Assembly (NCBI GenBank): GCA_019116305.1
Contig: DXBY01000137.1
Location: 1 to 50,092, forward strand
Reading direction: 5' to 3'
Origin: Candidatus Ruania gallistercoris
Lineage (GTDB): Bacteria; Actinomycetota; Actinomycetes; Actinomycetales; Beutenbergiaceae
DNA length: 50,092 nucleotides
The notes beneath the pieces were generated by a model. That model was not told the origin of the DNA. It did no database searches and worked only from the letters and a program-made list of their open reading frames with translations. A program made the translations under genes and the position numbers. Positions 25,728 to 34,158 of the stretch are shown here, one piece after another. Position 1 is the stretch's first letter; each line of letters opens with the position of its first letter.

Positions 25728-25738
25728 CAAGCGGGCAC

Positions 25739-27313
25739 TCAGCCCCAGACCAGCGCCTGCTCCGGGTGCTCCATGATCACCGCGACGTCGTGCAGCACCC
25801 GGGAGCCGAGCTCACCGTCGACCAGCCGGTGGTCGAAGGAGAGCGCGAGCTGGGTCACCCAGCGCGGCTTCACCTTGCCCTTGTGCACCCACGGCCGCTC
25901 GGTGATCGCGCCGAGTGCCAGGATCGCCGACTCCCCCGGATTGAGGATCGGCGTCCCGGTGTCGATCCCGAAGATGCCCACATTCGTGATCGTCACCGTG
26001 CCGTCGGACATCGCCTTCGGCTGGGTCTTGCCCGCGCGGGCGGTGGTGGTCAGCTCCGCCAGTTCGGTGGCCAGCTCATGCAGGGAGAGCCGGTGCGCAT
26101 CCTTGATGTTCGGCACCACCAGTCCACGGGGTGTGGCGGCCGCGATGCCCAGGTTGATGTAGTGCTTGTAGACGATCTCCTGCGTCTCGTCGTCCCAGGA
26201 CGCACTGATCATCGGGTGCCGCCGGATCGCCAGCGTCAACGCCTTCGCCGCGATCAGCAACGGGGTCACCCGCACATCGGCGAACTCCCGGTCGGCCTTC
26301 AGCCGCTCCACAAGCCGCATGCTCTTGGTCACGTCCAGGGTGACGAACTCGGTCACATGCGGGGCGGTGAACGCCGAGGCCACCATCGCGTCCGCCGTCC
26401 GTGCGCGCACGCTGCGCACCGGCACGCGGGTCTGGCGCCCATCGGCGGAGACGGTGCCGCCGTCCAGCCACGGCCGGTCGTCATCGGCCTTCTGCACCAG
26501 CCGCTCGGGGGCGGACCGTTCCGCGGCGGAGAGCACGTCCGCGCGGGTGACGATCCCACCGGGCCCGGTCGCCGGCACTCGGCTCAGGTCGATGCCCAGG
26601 TCCTTGGCGAGCTTGCGTACCGGTGGTTTCGCCAGCACGCGCACGTCGACGGCGGGTCCTGGCCGGGCAGGTTCGCTCGCCGGGGCGCCGGGCTGCTCCG
26701 GCGCCGGCGTGGACGTAGCCGGTGGCGCCATGGGAGTAGTCGCGGTCGGCGGTGCTGCAGCAGGTTCGGGCACCGGCGCCGCCTGAGCAACCGCACCCGG
26801 GCCGACCTCGACCCCCGCCTGCACGGCGTCAGCGGCCCGCCCGGCACCGGGAGCACCGTTCGCCGCCGGTGCCGGCGGCCCGCCCGCCGGCCGGCGCGGC
26901 CTGCGCGTGGCGGAGGCACGAGAGGTGCCGTACCCCACCAGCACGTCCCCGCTACCCTCCGGCTCGGGTGCGGCACCTACGGACCCTTCGGGCGCCGTCG
27001 TCGACGACCCTCCGGAAGCCTCGGAGGCGGCTGCGCCGCCCGCAGCACCACCACCTGCGGGCGCATCCGCACCGGTGTCGATCCGGATGATCGGTGTGCC
27101 CACCTCGACGGTGTCACCGCTGGCCACCAGCAGTTCGGCCACGGTGCCCGCGTACGGGCTGGGCAGCTCCACCAGACTCTTCGCGGTCTCGATCTCCACG
27201 ATGTTCTGATTCACCGTGATGACCTCGCCGACGCTGACCAGCCAGCCGACGATGTCTGCCTCGGTCAGCCCCTCCCCGACATCGGGCAGGCGAAACTCGA
27301 CGTGCTGCGGCAT
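25739..27313 (-). CDS. Dihydrolipoamide acyltransferase (E2) of 2-oxoacid dehydrogenase
   Basis: 524 residues: a lipoyl domain (1-75, lipoyl lysine Lys45 in VEIETAKSLVELP), a long Ala/Pro/Gly-rich linker, a peripheral subunit-binding domain (RVLAKPPVRKLAKDLGIDLS, about residues 225-260), a second linker, and the acyltransferase domain with the catalytic His495-x-x-x-Asp499-Gly (SFDHRLVDG) at the C terminus. ETAKS rather than EVDKA fits branched-chain or similar complexes more than pyruvate. The ATG at 27313 has GAGGAG nine bases upstream; a longer open frame overlapping the E1-beta gene is not supported. The last gene of the E1a-E1b-E2 operon; no lipoamide dehydrogenase (E3) is in the window. 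Confidence 0.9.
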   Translation of the reverse strand: MPQHVEFRLPDVGEGLTEADIVGWLVSVGEVITVNQNIVEIETAKSLVELPSPYAGTVAELLVASGDTVEVGTPIIRIDTGADAPAGGGAAGGAAASEASGGSSTTAPEGSVGAAPEPEGSGDVLVGYGTSRASATRRPRRPAGGPPAPAANGAPGAGRAADAVQAGVEVGPGAVAQAAPVPEPAAAPPTATTPMAPPATSTPAPEQPGAPASEPARPGPAVDVRVLAKPPVRKLAKDLGIDLSRVPATGPGGIVTRADVLSAAERSAPERLVQKADDDRPWLDGGTVSADGRQTRVPVRSVRARTADAMVASAFTAPHVTEFVTLDVTKSMRLVERLKADREFADVRVTPLLIAAKALTLAIRRHPMISASWDDETQEIVYKHYINLGIAAATPRGLVVPNIKDAHRLSLHELATELAELTTTARAGKTQPKAMSDGTVTITNVGIFGIDTGTPILNPGESAILALGAITERPWVHKGKVKPRWVTQLALSFDHRLVDGELGSRVLHDVAVIMEHPEQALVWG

Positions 27314-27341
27314 CAGGTACTCTCCTCGTGGTCTCAGGCCC

Positions 27342-28361
27342 TCAGTGTGCCAGCACGCCGTCGACGGCATGCAGCACCCGGTCCAGGTCCGGCAGGTACT
27401 CGTGCTCCAGTTTGGAGACGGGGTACGGGGTGTGGAACCCGCCCACCCGCGCCACCGGCGCCTCCAGGTGGTAGAAGCACTCCTGGCTGACCCGGGCGGC
27501 GATCTCGGCACCGGCACCGAAGAACACCGGCGCCTCGTGCACCACCACCAGACGGCCGGTGCGGCGCACCGAGTCGGTGAGGGTGTCGAAGTCGATCGGC
27601 GAGATCGAGCGCAGGTCGACGACCTCAAGGCTGTGCCCCTCGGCTTCGGCGGCCGTGGCGGCCCGCAGTGCGGTGGCCACGCTCGGGCCGTAGGCGGCGA
27701 GGGTGACGTCGGAGCCCGGGCGCACGATGCGTGCCTGGTTCAGCCCGGCACCGCTGTCGAGGGCCTGGTCAGCTGCGGACACCTCGATATCGGCCTTGTC
27801 CCAGTACCGGGCTTTCGGCTCAAGGAAGAGCACCGGATCCGGGCAGGTGATCGCCTGCTGGATCATGGTGAACGCGTCCGCGGGGTTCGCCGGGCTGACC
27901 ACCCGCAGACCCGCGGTGTGCGCGAACAGCGCTTCCGGGGACTCGGAGTGGTGCTCCACGGCGCCGATACCGCCCCCGAAGGGCACGCGGATCACCACGG
28001 GGACCTGCACCTGGCCACGGGAGCGGTAGTGCATCTTGGCGAGCTGGGTGGTGATCTGGTCGAACGCCGGGAAGATGAACCCGTCGAACTGGATCTCACA
28101 GACCGGTCGGTAGCCGGCCACGGCCAGGCCGATCGCGGTGCCGACAATCCCAGACTCCGCCAGCGGAGTGTCCACCACCCGGTCGCCGCCGAAGTCCTTC
28201 TGCAGACCGTCGGTCACCCGGAACACGCCGCCGAGGGCACCGATGTCCTCGCCCATCAGGAGCACCTTCGGATCGCGTTCCATCGCCCGGCGCAGGCCGA
28301 GGTTGATCGCCTTGGCCATGGCGAGGCGCTGGCTGCTGGGGGCGGGTGCGGTGGCGGTCAT
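27342..28361 (-). CDS. 2-oxoacid dehydrogenase E1 beta subunit
   Basis: 339 residues of the transketolase-like beta subunit. Segments QRLAMAKAINLGLRRAMERD, VLLMGEDIGALGGVFRVTDG and TPLAESGIVGTAIGLAVAGY are classical for PdhB/BkdB, and the C-terminal half (VVHEAPVFFGAGAEIAARVS) completes the fold. With the alpha subunit it forms the thiamine-diphosphate decarboxylase. The start overlaps the E1-alpha stop (ATGA at 28358-28361), so the two are made in equal amounts. The substrate (branched-chain 2-oxoacids more likely than pyruvate) is inferred from the E2 lipoyl motif and subunit split. Confidence 0.9.
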   Translation of the reverse strand: MTATAPAPSSQRLAMAKAINLGLRRAMERDPKVLLMGEDIGALGGVFRVTDGLQKDFGGDRVVDTPLAESGIVGTAIGLAVAGYRPVCEIQFDGFIFPAFDQITTQLAKMHYRSRGQVQVPVVIRVPFGGGIGAVEHHSESPEALFAHTAGLRVVSPANPADAFTMIQQAITCPDPVLFLEPKARYWDKADIEVSAADQALDSGAGLNQARIVRPGSDVTLAAYGPSVATALRAATAAEAEGHSLEVVDLRSISPIDFDTLTDSVRRTGRLVVVHEAPVFFGAGAEIAARVSQECFYHLEAPVARVGGFHTPYPVSKLEHEYLPDLDRVLHAVDGVLAH

Positions 28362-29509
28362 CGGGCGACCTCCTCGGTGACGAAGCCTTCCTGGTACTCG
28401 GTGAACCACTCCTGCTCGGCGTGCACCTGCGCGTTCTCGGTGGCGTAGATGTTCTCGAAGATCCGGATGGACGGCGGGGTGGTGATGGTGCGGCAGTAGG
28501 CGCGTGCGTCCTCGCCGAGGGCATCGGCCTCGGCCTCCAGGTCGGCGAAGTAGTCCTCACCGGTGCCCTCGGCCCGCAACAACGTGGCGAGCCGGTCGAT
28601 CGGGTCTCGCCGGCGCCAGACCTCCTCGTCCGCCCGGGTGCGGTAACGGGTGGGATCGTCGGAGGTGGTGTGCGCCCCCATCCGGTAGGTGACCGCCTCG
28701 ATGAACGTGGGCCCGCCTCCGCTGTGCGCCCGTTCCAGGGCCTCGGTGGTGACCGCATAGCAGGCGAGCACATCGTTGCCGTCCACCCGCACCGAGGGCA
28801 CTCCGAAGCCGCGACCACGATGGGAGAGCGGCACCCGGGACTGGCGCGTGGTGGGTTCGGAGATCGCCCAGTGGTTGTTCTGGCAGAAGAACACCACCGG
28901 GGCATCGTTGACGGCGGCGAACGTCAGCGCCTCGTTGACGTCGCCCTGGGCGGTGGCACCGTCGCCGAAGTAGACCACGGCGGCACGGTCCCGGTCCGGG
29001 TCGCCGGTACCGACGTCCCCGTCGCGCTGGATACCCATGGCGTACCCGGTGGCGTGCAGCGCGTGCGAGCCGATCACCAGGGTGTAGAGGTGGAAGTTGT
29101 GGGCGGCCGGGTCCCAGCCGCCGTGGTCCTCACCGCGGAACTGGTGCAGGACCTTGCGCAGGTCCACCCCGCGGGTCCAGGCGACCCCGAGCTCGCGGTA
29201 GGACGGGAAGACGTAGTCCTGCGGCGCCAGGGCTCGACCCGAGCCGACCTGGGCGGCCTCCTGGCCGAGACTGGGTGGCCAGAGGCCGAGTTCCCCGTGG
29301 CGCTGCAGGGACGTGGCCTCGGTATCGAAACGTCGAACCAGGACCATGTCGCGGTAGAGACCTTCCAACGCAGCTCGATCGAGATCGTCGATCCGTGGCG
29401 TGTAGGCCTCATGGTGTACGCGGTCGCCTTCGGGGGTGAGCAGCTGGATGAGGTCGTCATCCGTCTCTCCGACGGGGGGGATCGCCCCGGTGGTGTCGGT
29501 AGTGATCAC
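28358..29509 (-). CDS. 2-oxoacid dehydrogenase E1 alpha subunit
   Basis: 383 residues. The thiamine-diphosphate motif is intact: VYFGDGATAQGDVNEALTFA followed by FFCQNNHWAIS (GDG-x(26)-NN). The phosphorylation-loop region TYRMGAHTTSDDPTRYRTRA is also present. It heterotetramerises with the beta subunit to decarboxylate 2-oxoacids and transfer the acyl group to E2 lipoate. GTG start with AAGGAG six bases upstream. First gene of the operon; the 560 bases upstream contain an operator-like element at 29544-29578. Confidence 0.92.
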   Translation of the reverse strand: MITTDTTGAIPPVGETDDDLIQLLTPEGDRVHHEAYTPRIDDLDRAALEGLYRDMVLVRRFDTEATSLQRHGELGLWPPSLGQEAAQVGSGRALAPQDYVFPSYRELGVAWTRGVDLRKVLHQFRGEDHGGWDPAAHNFHLYTLVIGSHALHATGYAMGIQRDGDVGTGDPDRDRAAVVYFGDGATAQGDVNEALTFAAVNDAPVVFFCQNNHWAISEPTTRQSRVPLSHRGRGFGVPSVRVDGNDVLACYAVTTEALERAHSGGGPTFIEAVTYRMGAHTTSDDPTRYRTRADEEVWRRRDPIDRLATLLRAEGTGEDYFADLEAEADALGEDARAYCRTITTPPSIRIFENIYATENAQVHAEQEWFTEYQEGFVTEEVAR

Positions 29510-29543
29510 ACCGAACTCCTTCTGGGTGGGATGGCTGGCGCGT

Positions 29544-29578
29544 AACCTACGCTAGCGTAGGCTACGGAGGCGTAGGTT
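29544..29578. promoter_or_regulatory. Operator-like array of CCTACG/CGTAGG half-sites
   Basis: A perfect 16-base palindrome CCTACGCTAGCGTAGG (29546-29561) is followed by another CGTAGG (29571-29576); the outer AACCTACG (29544-29551) and CGTAGGTT (29571-29578) also form an inverted pair. The array lies 35-70 bases upstream of E1-alpha, where a regulator of the operon would bind. The regulator is not encoded next to it. Confidence 0.6.
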
Positions 29579-29987
29579 GTAGCGCAAGACCGGCCATCAC
29601 GTTGCTGGGTTGCGGTTTGTGGGAAACCTCCAACTCTGCGTCGATGAAGAGTGGTCGCGGGCCTGGTGGGCCCATCTCCAGAGTGGCACCTCGCCCGCCG
29701 ATTCGCCATGGATCGGCCCGGCGGGGCGGCAGACCGCGTGCCACGCCCGCGCGAGAGCCCGGACGCCCGCGCGAACGGGTTCACCCCGGTCACCGGATAG
29801 CCGAGGCCGGCCGGCCGACCGGCTTCGGGTATCGAACGCAACGCGACCAGTCACCGATGACGGGACCGCCCTGCATCCACCCGGTGGTGCGAGCGCTCCC
29901 ACCACTGGAATAGCAACGAAGCGTACTCAGCGAGAGTCGCGCTCCGCCGTCGTGATCGAATTGTGACCACCGAACACTGACGACCCC
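29579..29987. other. Non-coding gap between divergent operons
   Basis: About 410 bases between the E1-alpha regulatory element and the sugar-operon promoter. Short open frames exist on both strands but none has family-like sequence, a ribosome site or codon bias like the neighbours. The only structure seen is an imperfect 10-bp hairpin at 29801-29828 (CCGAGGCCGG with CCGGCTTCGG) and two copies of CCCGCGCGA nearby. Confidence 0.6.
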
Positions 29988-30012
29988 CTTGACTTCGAGT
30001 CTCGAACTCAAG
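29988..30012 (+). promoter_or_regulatory. Operator-like palindrome overlapping the sugar-operon promoter
   Basis: CTTGACTTCGAG-T-CTCGAACTCAAG: two 12-base arms with one mismatch. It overlaps a good -35 (TTGACT, 29989-29994); GACAGT at 30013-30018 is a plausible -10 with 18-base spacing. A repressor bound here would block transcription. The ROK protein encoded within the operon is the obvious candidate, by inference. Confidence 0.6.
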
Positions 30013-30123
30013 GACAGTGGTGGCCGCTCGTTCCGGATGACCAGCGATGGTCCGGAGCGGGACGACCAGCACCGCCGTCTCGCGCGGTGGACCATAGTGA
30101 ACGACGGAGCGAAGGAGCCCAGG

Positions 30124-31272
30124 ATGCGCAAGTACCCGATCGTTGCGCTCGGCGTGGCGGGAATGCTCGCCCTGACCGCATGCGCAGGCGAAGGTGCGGG
30201 AAGCGGCGGCGACGAGCAGCCCGGTGAGAGCCAGGCGCCGGAGGACGTCCTCGTCGGTGTGTCGATGCCGACCCAGACCTCGGAACGCTGGATCGCCGAC
30301 GGTGAGGCCGTGCAGTCCGGTCTGGAGGAGGCCGGCTACGACGTGGACCTGCAGTTCGCCAACGACGACATCCCCACGCAGTCCCGCCAGATCGACCAGA
30401 TGATCACCAGCGGAGCCGACCTGCTGATCATCGCCTCGATCGACGGCACCGCACTGTCCAGCCAGCTGGACGCCGCCGCAGCAGCCGACATCCCGGTGAT
30501 CTCCTACGACCGCCTGATCCGGGACAACGAGAACGTCAACTTCTACGTCACTTTCGACAACTACCAGGTGGGTGTGGCGCAGGCTACCTCGGTGCTGGTG
30601 GGCCTCGGCCTGCTGAACGAGGACGGCAGCGAGGGTGACGCCGAGGGACCGTTCAACATCGAGCTGTTCGCCGGTTCCCTGGACGACAACAACGCGCACT
30701 TCTTCTGGGAGGGGGCGATGGACACCCTGCAGCCCTACCTCGACGACGGCACGCTGAACGTGCCCTCCGGGCAGCTGGACATCGAGCAGGCCGCCACCCT
30801 GCGCTGGTCCCAGGAGACCGCTCAGGAGCGGATGGAGAACCTGCTCACCTCCGCCTACTCCGACGGCACCGAGCTGGACGCGGTCCTCTCCCCGTTCGAC
30901 GGCATCTCCCGCGGGATCATCACCGCCCTGCAGAACGACGGGATGGGTCCGACCATCGAGGAAGGTCTGCCGATCATCTCCGGACAGGACGCCGAGATCG
31001 CCTCTGTGCACCTGATCGACGAAGGTGTGCAGTTCTCGACGATCTTCAAGGACACCCGCAAGCTAGCCGATCAGGCCGTGGTGACCGCGCAGTCCTTCCT
31101 CTCCGGTGAGGAGCCGGAGGCCAACGACACCGAGACCTACGACAACGGTGTCCTCGTGGTGCCCTCCTACCTGCTGGAGATCGACACCATCTACTCCGAC
31201 AACATCACCGAGCTGCTGGTGGACTCTGGGTACTGGACCGCCGAGGAGGTCTCCTCCGGCGTCGCCGAGTAG
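30124..31272 (+). CDS. chvE: ChvE-like sugar-binding lipoprotein of a multiple-monosaccharide ABC importer
   Basis: 382 residues. A lipoprotein signal with lipobox LTAC (Cys at about residue 20) anchors it to the outside of the membrane, followed by a Gly/Glu/Ser linker and a type I periplasmic-binding fold (VLVGVSMPTQTSERWIADGE, LLIIASIDGTALSSQLDAAA and VISYDRLIRDNENVNFYVTF) very like the ChvE/multiple-monosaccharide family, which binds xylose, glucose, galactose and arabinose. AAGGAG lies six bases before the ATG. It begins the operon chvE-mmsA-mmsB-ROK-ATPase and is separated from mmsA by a strong hairpin, a usual way to make more binding protein than membrane components. Confidence 0.92.
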   Translation: MRKYPIVALGVAGMLALTACAGEGAGSGGDEQPGESQAPEDVLVGVSMPTQTSERWIADGEAVQSGLEEAGYDVDLQFANDDIPTQSRQIDQMITSGADLLIIASIDGTALSSQLDAAAAADIPVISYDRLIRDNENVNFYVTFDNYQVGVAQATSVLVGLGLLNEDGSEGDAEGPFNIELFAGSLDDNNAHFFWEGAMDTLQPYLDDGTLNVPSGQLDIEQAATLRWSQETAQERMENLLTSAYSDGTELDAVLSPFDGISRGIITALQNDGMGPTIEEGLPIISGQDAEIASVHLIDEGVQFSTIFKDTRKLADQAVVTAQSFLSGEEPEANDTETYDNGVLVVPSYLLEIDTIYSDNITELLVDSGYWTAEEVSSGVAE

Positions 31273-31284
31273 CCCGCCACGAGT

Positions 31285-31366
31285 GTGGGGGTGCAGCCAC
31301 GTGCGTGCCACGGGCCCGGCCCGTCGCCCGCAGGTCCGGCCCGTCACCCGCGGTCTGCACCCCCAC
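31285..31366 (+). promoter_or_regulatory. Intercistronic stem-loop between binding-protein and ATPase genes
   Basis: GTGGGGGTGCAG (31285-31296) and CTGCACCCCCAC (31355-31366) form a perfect 12-bp stem over a 58-base loop rich in GGCCCGTC repeats. It is 12 bases after the chvE stop and 26 before mmsA. Such stems protect the upstream mRNA or stop part of the polymerases, lowering ATPase and permease levels. Confidence 0.65.
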
Positions 31367-31392
31367 CACCCCCCGATCCACGAAGGACCGCC

Positions 31393-32934
31393 ATGAGCGA
31401 ACCCATCCTCGAGATGCGCAACATCACCAAGACCTTCCCCGGGGTGAAGGCGCTGCAGAACGTGGACCTGAGCGTCCAGCCCGGGGAGATCCACGCGATC
31501 TGCGGTGAGAACGGCGCCGGAAAGTCCACCTTGATGAAGGTGCTCTCCGGCGTCTACGCCCACGGCAGCTACGAGGGCGAGATCGTCTACGACGGACGCT
31601 CGATGTCCTTCGGCTCGATCAACGACAGCGAGGCCGAAGGCATCGTCATCATCCACCAGGAGCTGGCGCTCATCCCGCACCTGAGCGTGGCCGAGAACAT
31701 CTTCCTCGGCAACGAACGCCGCGGCCGGAACCAGCTGATCGACTGGAACCGGGCGAACTCCGAGGCCGCCGAACTGCTCGCGCAGGTGGGCCTGAAGGAG
31801 AACCCGGTCACGCCGATCAACCAGCTCGGCGTCGGCAAGCAGCAGCTCATCGAGATCGCCAAAGCCCTCTCCAAGGACGTCCGGCTGCTGATTCTGGACG
31901 AGCCGACCGCGGCGCTGAACGACAACGACTCCGAGCACCTGCTCGGCCTCATCCGCGAACTGCAGACCCGAGGGATCACCTCGATCATCATCTCGCACAA
32001 GCTCGCCGAGATCGCCGAGATCGCCGATCGCACCACGATCCTCCGGGACGGGCAGACGATCGAGACCATCGACATGTCCGGACCCGACGCCACCCAGGAC
32101 CGGATCATCCGCGGCATGGTGGGCAGGGACCTGTCCCACCGGTTCCCGGAACGCACCCCGCAGATCGGCGAGGAGGTGCTCCGCGTGGAGGACTGGACCG
32201 CCTACCACCCCACCCAGGCCGGCCGACTGATGGTGAACTCGGTCAGCCTGAACGTGCGGGCCGGAGAAGTGGTCGGGATCGCCGGCCTGATGGGCGCCGG
32301 CCGCACCGAGTTCGCAATGAGCCTGTTCGGGCGCAGCTACGGCCGGGACGTCTCCGGCCGGGTGCTGGTGCACGGTCGGGAGGTCAGCACCGCCACCGTG
32401 GCCGATGCGATCCGCGCCGGCATCGCCTACGCCACCGAGGACCGCAAGTACTACGGCCTCAACCTGATCGAAGACATCCGCCGGAACATCTCCTCCGCCG
32501 GGCTGCACCAGCTCTCCTCGCGTGGCTGGGTGAACAGCAACGAGGAGCTCAAGGTCGCCGAGGAGTACCGGGCGAGCCTGAACATCAAGACGCCGAACGT
32601 GCTCACCCCGGTGGGTCAGCTCTCCGGTGGGAACCAGCAGAAGGTGGTGCTGAGCAAGTGGATCTACACCGATCCGGAGGTGCTCATCCTCGATGAGCCG
32701 ACCCGCGGGATCGATGTCGGCGCCAAGTACGAGATCTACACGATCGTGAACAGGATGGTGGCCAGCGGGAAGGCAGTGCTGATCATCTCCTCCGAGCTGC
32801 CCGAGCTGCTCGGCGTCTGCGACCGGATCTATACCCTCGCCGGCGGCCGGATCACCGGTGAGCTGACCGCTCGCGAGGCCACCCAGGAAGACCTCATGCA
32901 CCTCATGACCATGGAAAGGGATCTCGTGTCATGA
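31393..32934 (+). CDS. mmsA: Multiple-monosaccharide ABC importer, double ATPase subunit
   Basis: 513 residues with two tandem ABC domains. The first has Walker [13 protein letters not shown] (about residues 38-49), signature [14 protein letters not shown] and Walker [12 protein letters not shown]; the second has a non-standard Walker A ([19 protein letters not shown], Arg for Lys), a normal signature ([14 protein letters not shown]) and Walker [12 protein letters not shown]. This is the usual asymmetric design of MmsA/AraG/XylG-type sugar importers, where the second site is less active. Energises sugar uptake through MmsB. Start ATG with GAAGGA at about 8 bases. Stop overlaps mmsB start (ATGA). 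Confidence 0.95.
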   Translation: MSEPILEMRNITKTFPGVKALQNVDLSVQPGEIHAICGENGAGKSTLMKVLSGVYAHGSYEGEIVYDGRSMSFGSINDSEAEGIVIIHQELALIPHLSVAENIFLGNERRGRNQLIDWNRANSEAAELLAQVGLKENPVTPINQLGVGKQQLIEIAKALSKDVRLLILDEPTAALNDNDSEHLLGLIRELQTRGITSIIISHKLAEIAEIADRTTILRDGQTIETIDMSGPDATQDRIIRGMVGRDLSHRFPERTPQIGEEVLRVEDWTAYHPTQAGRLMVNSVSLNVRAGEVVGIAGLMGAGRTEFAMSLFGRSYGRDVSGRVLVHGREVSTATVADAIRAGIAYATEDRKYYGLNLIEDIRRNISSAGLHQLSSRGWVNSNEELKVAEEYRASLNIKTPNVLTPVGQLSGGNQQKVVLSKWIYTDPEVLILDEPTRGIDVGAKYEIYTIVNRMVASGKAVLIISSELPELLGVCDRIYTLAGGRITGELTAREATQEDLMHLMTMERDLVS

Positions 32935-34109
32935 CCGGAATCGCCAACGTGTGGGAACTGGCCACACGCAACATGCGCCAGAGCGGGATCGCGGTGGCCT
33001 TCGTCGCGATCGTCGTGCTGTTCTCGGTACTGAACTCCAGCTTCCTCTCCCCCGGCAACATCACCAACATCGTCCTGCAGTACTCCTACATCCTCATCCT
33101 GGCGATCGGGATGGTGCTGGTGATCATCGGTGGGCACATCGACCTGTCCGTCGGGTCGCTGGTCGCACTGACCGGGGCGGTCGCCGCCGTGGTGGTGATC
33201 AAAGGCGGGATGCCCTGGTGGGTCGGTGTGCTCGCCGCGATCGGTGTGGGTCTGCTCGCCGGGGCCTGGCAGGGGTTCTGGGTGGCCTATGTGGGTATCC
33301 CGGCGTTCATCGTCACGCTAGCCGGCATGCTGCTCTTCCGCGGGTTGACCTGGGTGGTGCTGGACTCCATCTCGCTGTCCCCGTTCGGCGGCACCTACTA
33401 CCAGATCGCCAACGGCTTCCAGAACGGTCTGCTCGGCGGGATGGGCTTCGACGTGTTCACCCTGGTGATCTTCGCGATCGCCGTGGCCGGCTACGCGGTG
33501 ACCCAGTGGCGGTCCCGGATGGCTAAGCTGCGTTACCAGCAGGTGGTGGAGTCGCTGCCGCTGTTCGTGGTCAAGATCGCGATCGTCGGTGTGCTGGTGA
33601 TGTGGTTCGCCTGGCAGCTGGCACACAGTCGCGGTCTGCCGAACGTGCTGATCCTGTTGGCGATCCTGATCATCGGTTACAGCCTGGTCGCGCAGAAGTC
33701 GGTCTTCGGCCGGCACATCTACGCGATCGGCGGGAACCTGCACGCCGCCCAGCTCTCCGGGGTGAAGGTGAAGCGGGTGAACTTCTGGGTGATGGCGAAC
33801 ATGGGCTTCCTGTCCGCGGTGGCCGGGATCGTCTACTCCTCCCGGATGAACGGTGCCCAGCCGGGCGCCGGGAACATGTTCGAGCTGGACGCGATCGCCG
33901 CCTGCTTCATCGGCGGCGCCGCGGTCACCGGCGGTGTCGGACGGGTCACCGGCGCGATGATCGGTGGTCTGATCATGGCGGTGATGAGCAACGGGATGCA
34001 GCTGATGGGGGTGGACCAGTCCGTGCAGCAGGTGGTCAAGGGTCTGGTGCTGCTGCTGGCCGTCGCCTTCGATGTGTACAACAAGAAGCGCGCCGGCGTC
34101 GCGCGCTGA
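32931..34109 (+). CDS. mmsB: Multiple-monosaccharide ABC importer, permease subunit
   Basis: 392 residues with about ten hydrophobic helices, belonging to the BPD_transp_2 family of sugar permeases. Recognisable segments are [20 protein letters not shown] (the conserved DLSVG segment), [20 protein letters not shown] (the PAFIVTLA segment), [20 protein letters not shown] (the EAA-like cytoplasmic loop) and the ending [20 protein letters not shown]. It is coupled to mmsA by an ATGA overlap. A homodimer in the membrane with MmsA carries the sugar delivered by the ChvE protein. Confidence 0.94.
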   Translation: MTGIANVWELATRNMRQSGIAVAFVAIVVLFSVLNSSFLSPGNITNIVLQYSYILILAIGMVLVIIGGHIDLSVGSLVALTGAVAAVVVIKGGMPWWVGVLAAIGVGLLAGAWQGFWVAYVGIPAFIVTLAGMLLFRGLTWVVLDSISLSPFGGTYYQIANGFQNGLLGGMGFDVFTLVIFAIAVAGYAVTQWRSRMAKLRYQQVVESLPLFVVKIAIVGVLVMWFAWQLAHSRGLPNVLILLAILIIGYSLVAQKSVFGRHIYAIGGNLHAAQLSGVKVKRVNFWVMANMGFLSAVAGIVYSSRMNGAQPGAGNMFELDAIAACFIGGAAVTGGVGRVTGAMIGGLIMAVMSNGMQLMGVDQSVQQVVKGLVLLLAVAFDVYNKKRAGVAR

Positions 34110-34146
34110 GCGCGGCCCACTCGGGTGGCCCACCGCCGCTGACAGT

Positions 34147-34152
34147 TAGACT
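34147..34152 (+). promoter_or_regulatory. Leaderless -10 element (ROK regulator)
   Basis: TAGACT, six bases, then the GTG at 34159. It suggests the ROK gene also has its own promoter inside the sugar operon, allowing repressor to be made when the operon promoter is silent. Confidence 0.55.
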
Positions 34153-34158
34153 CCAGCC

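Noticed and set aside
29579..29987. Short open frames in the 410-base gap before the sugar operon
   Set aside because: No start context, family resemblance or consistent codon bias; treated as non-coding.
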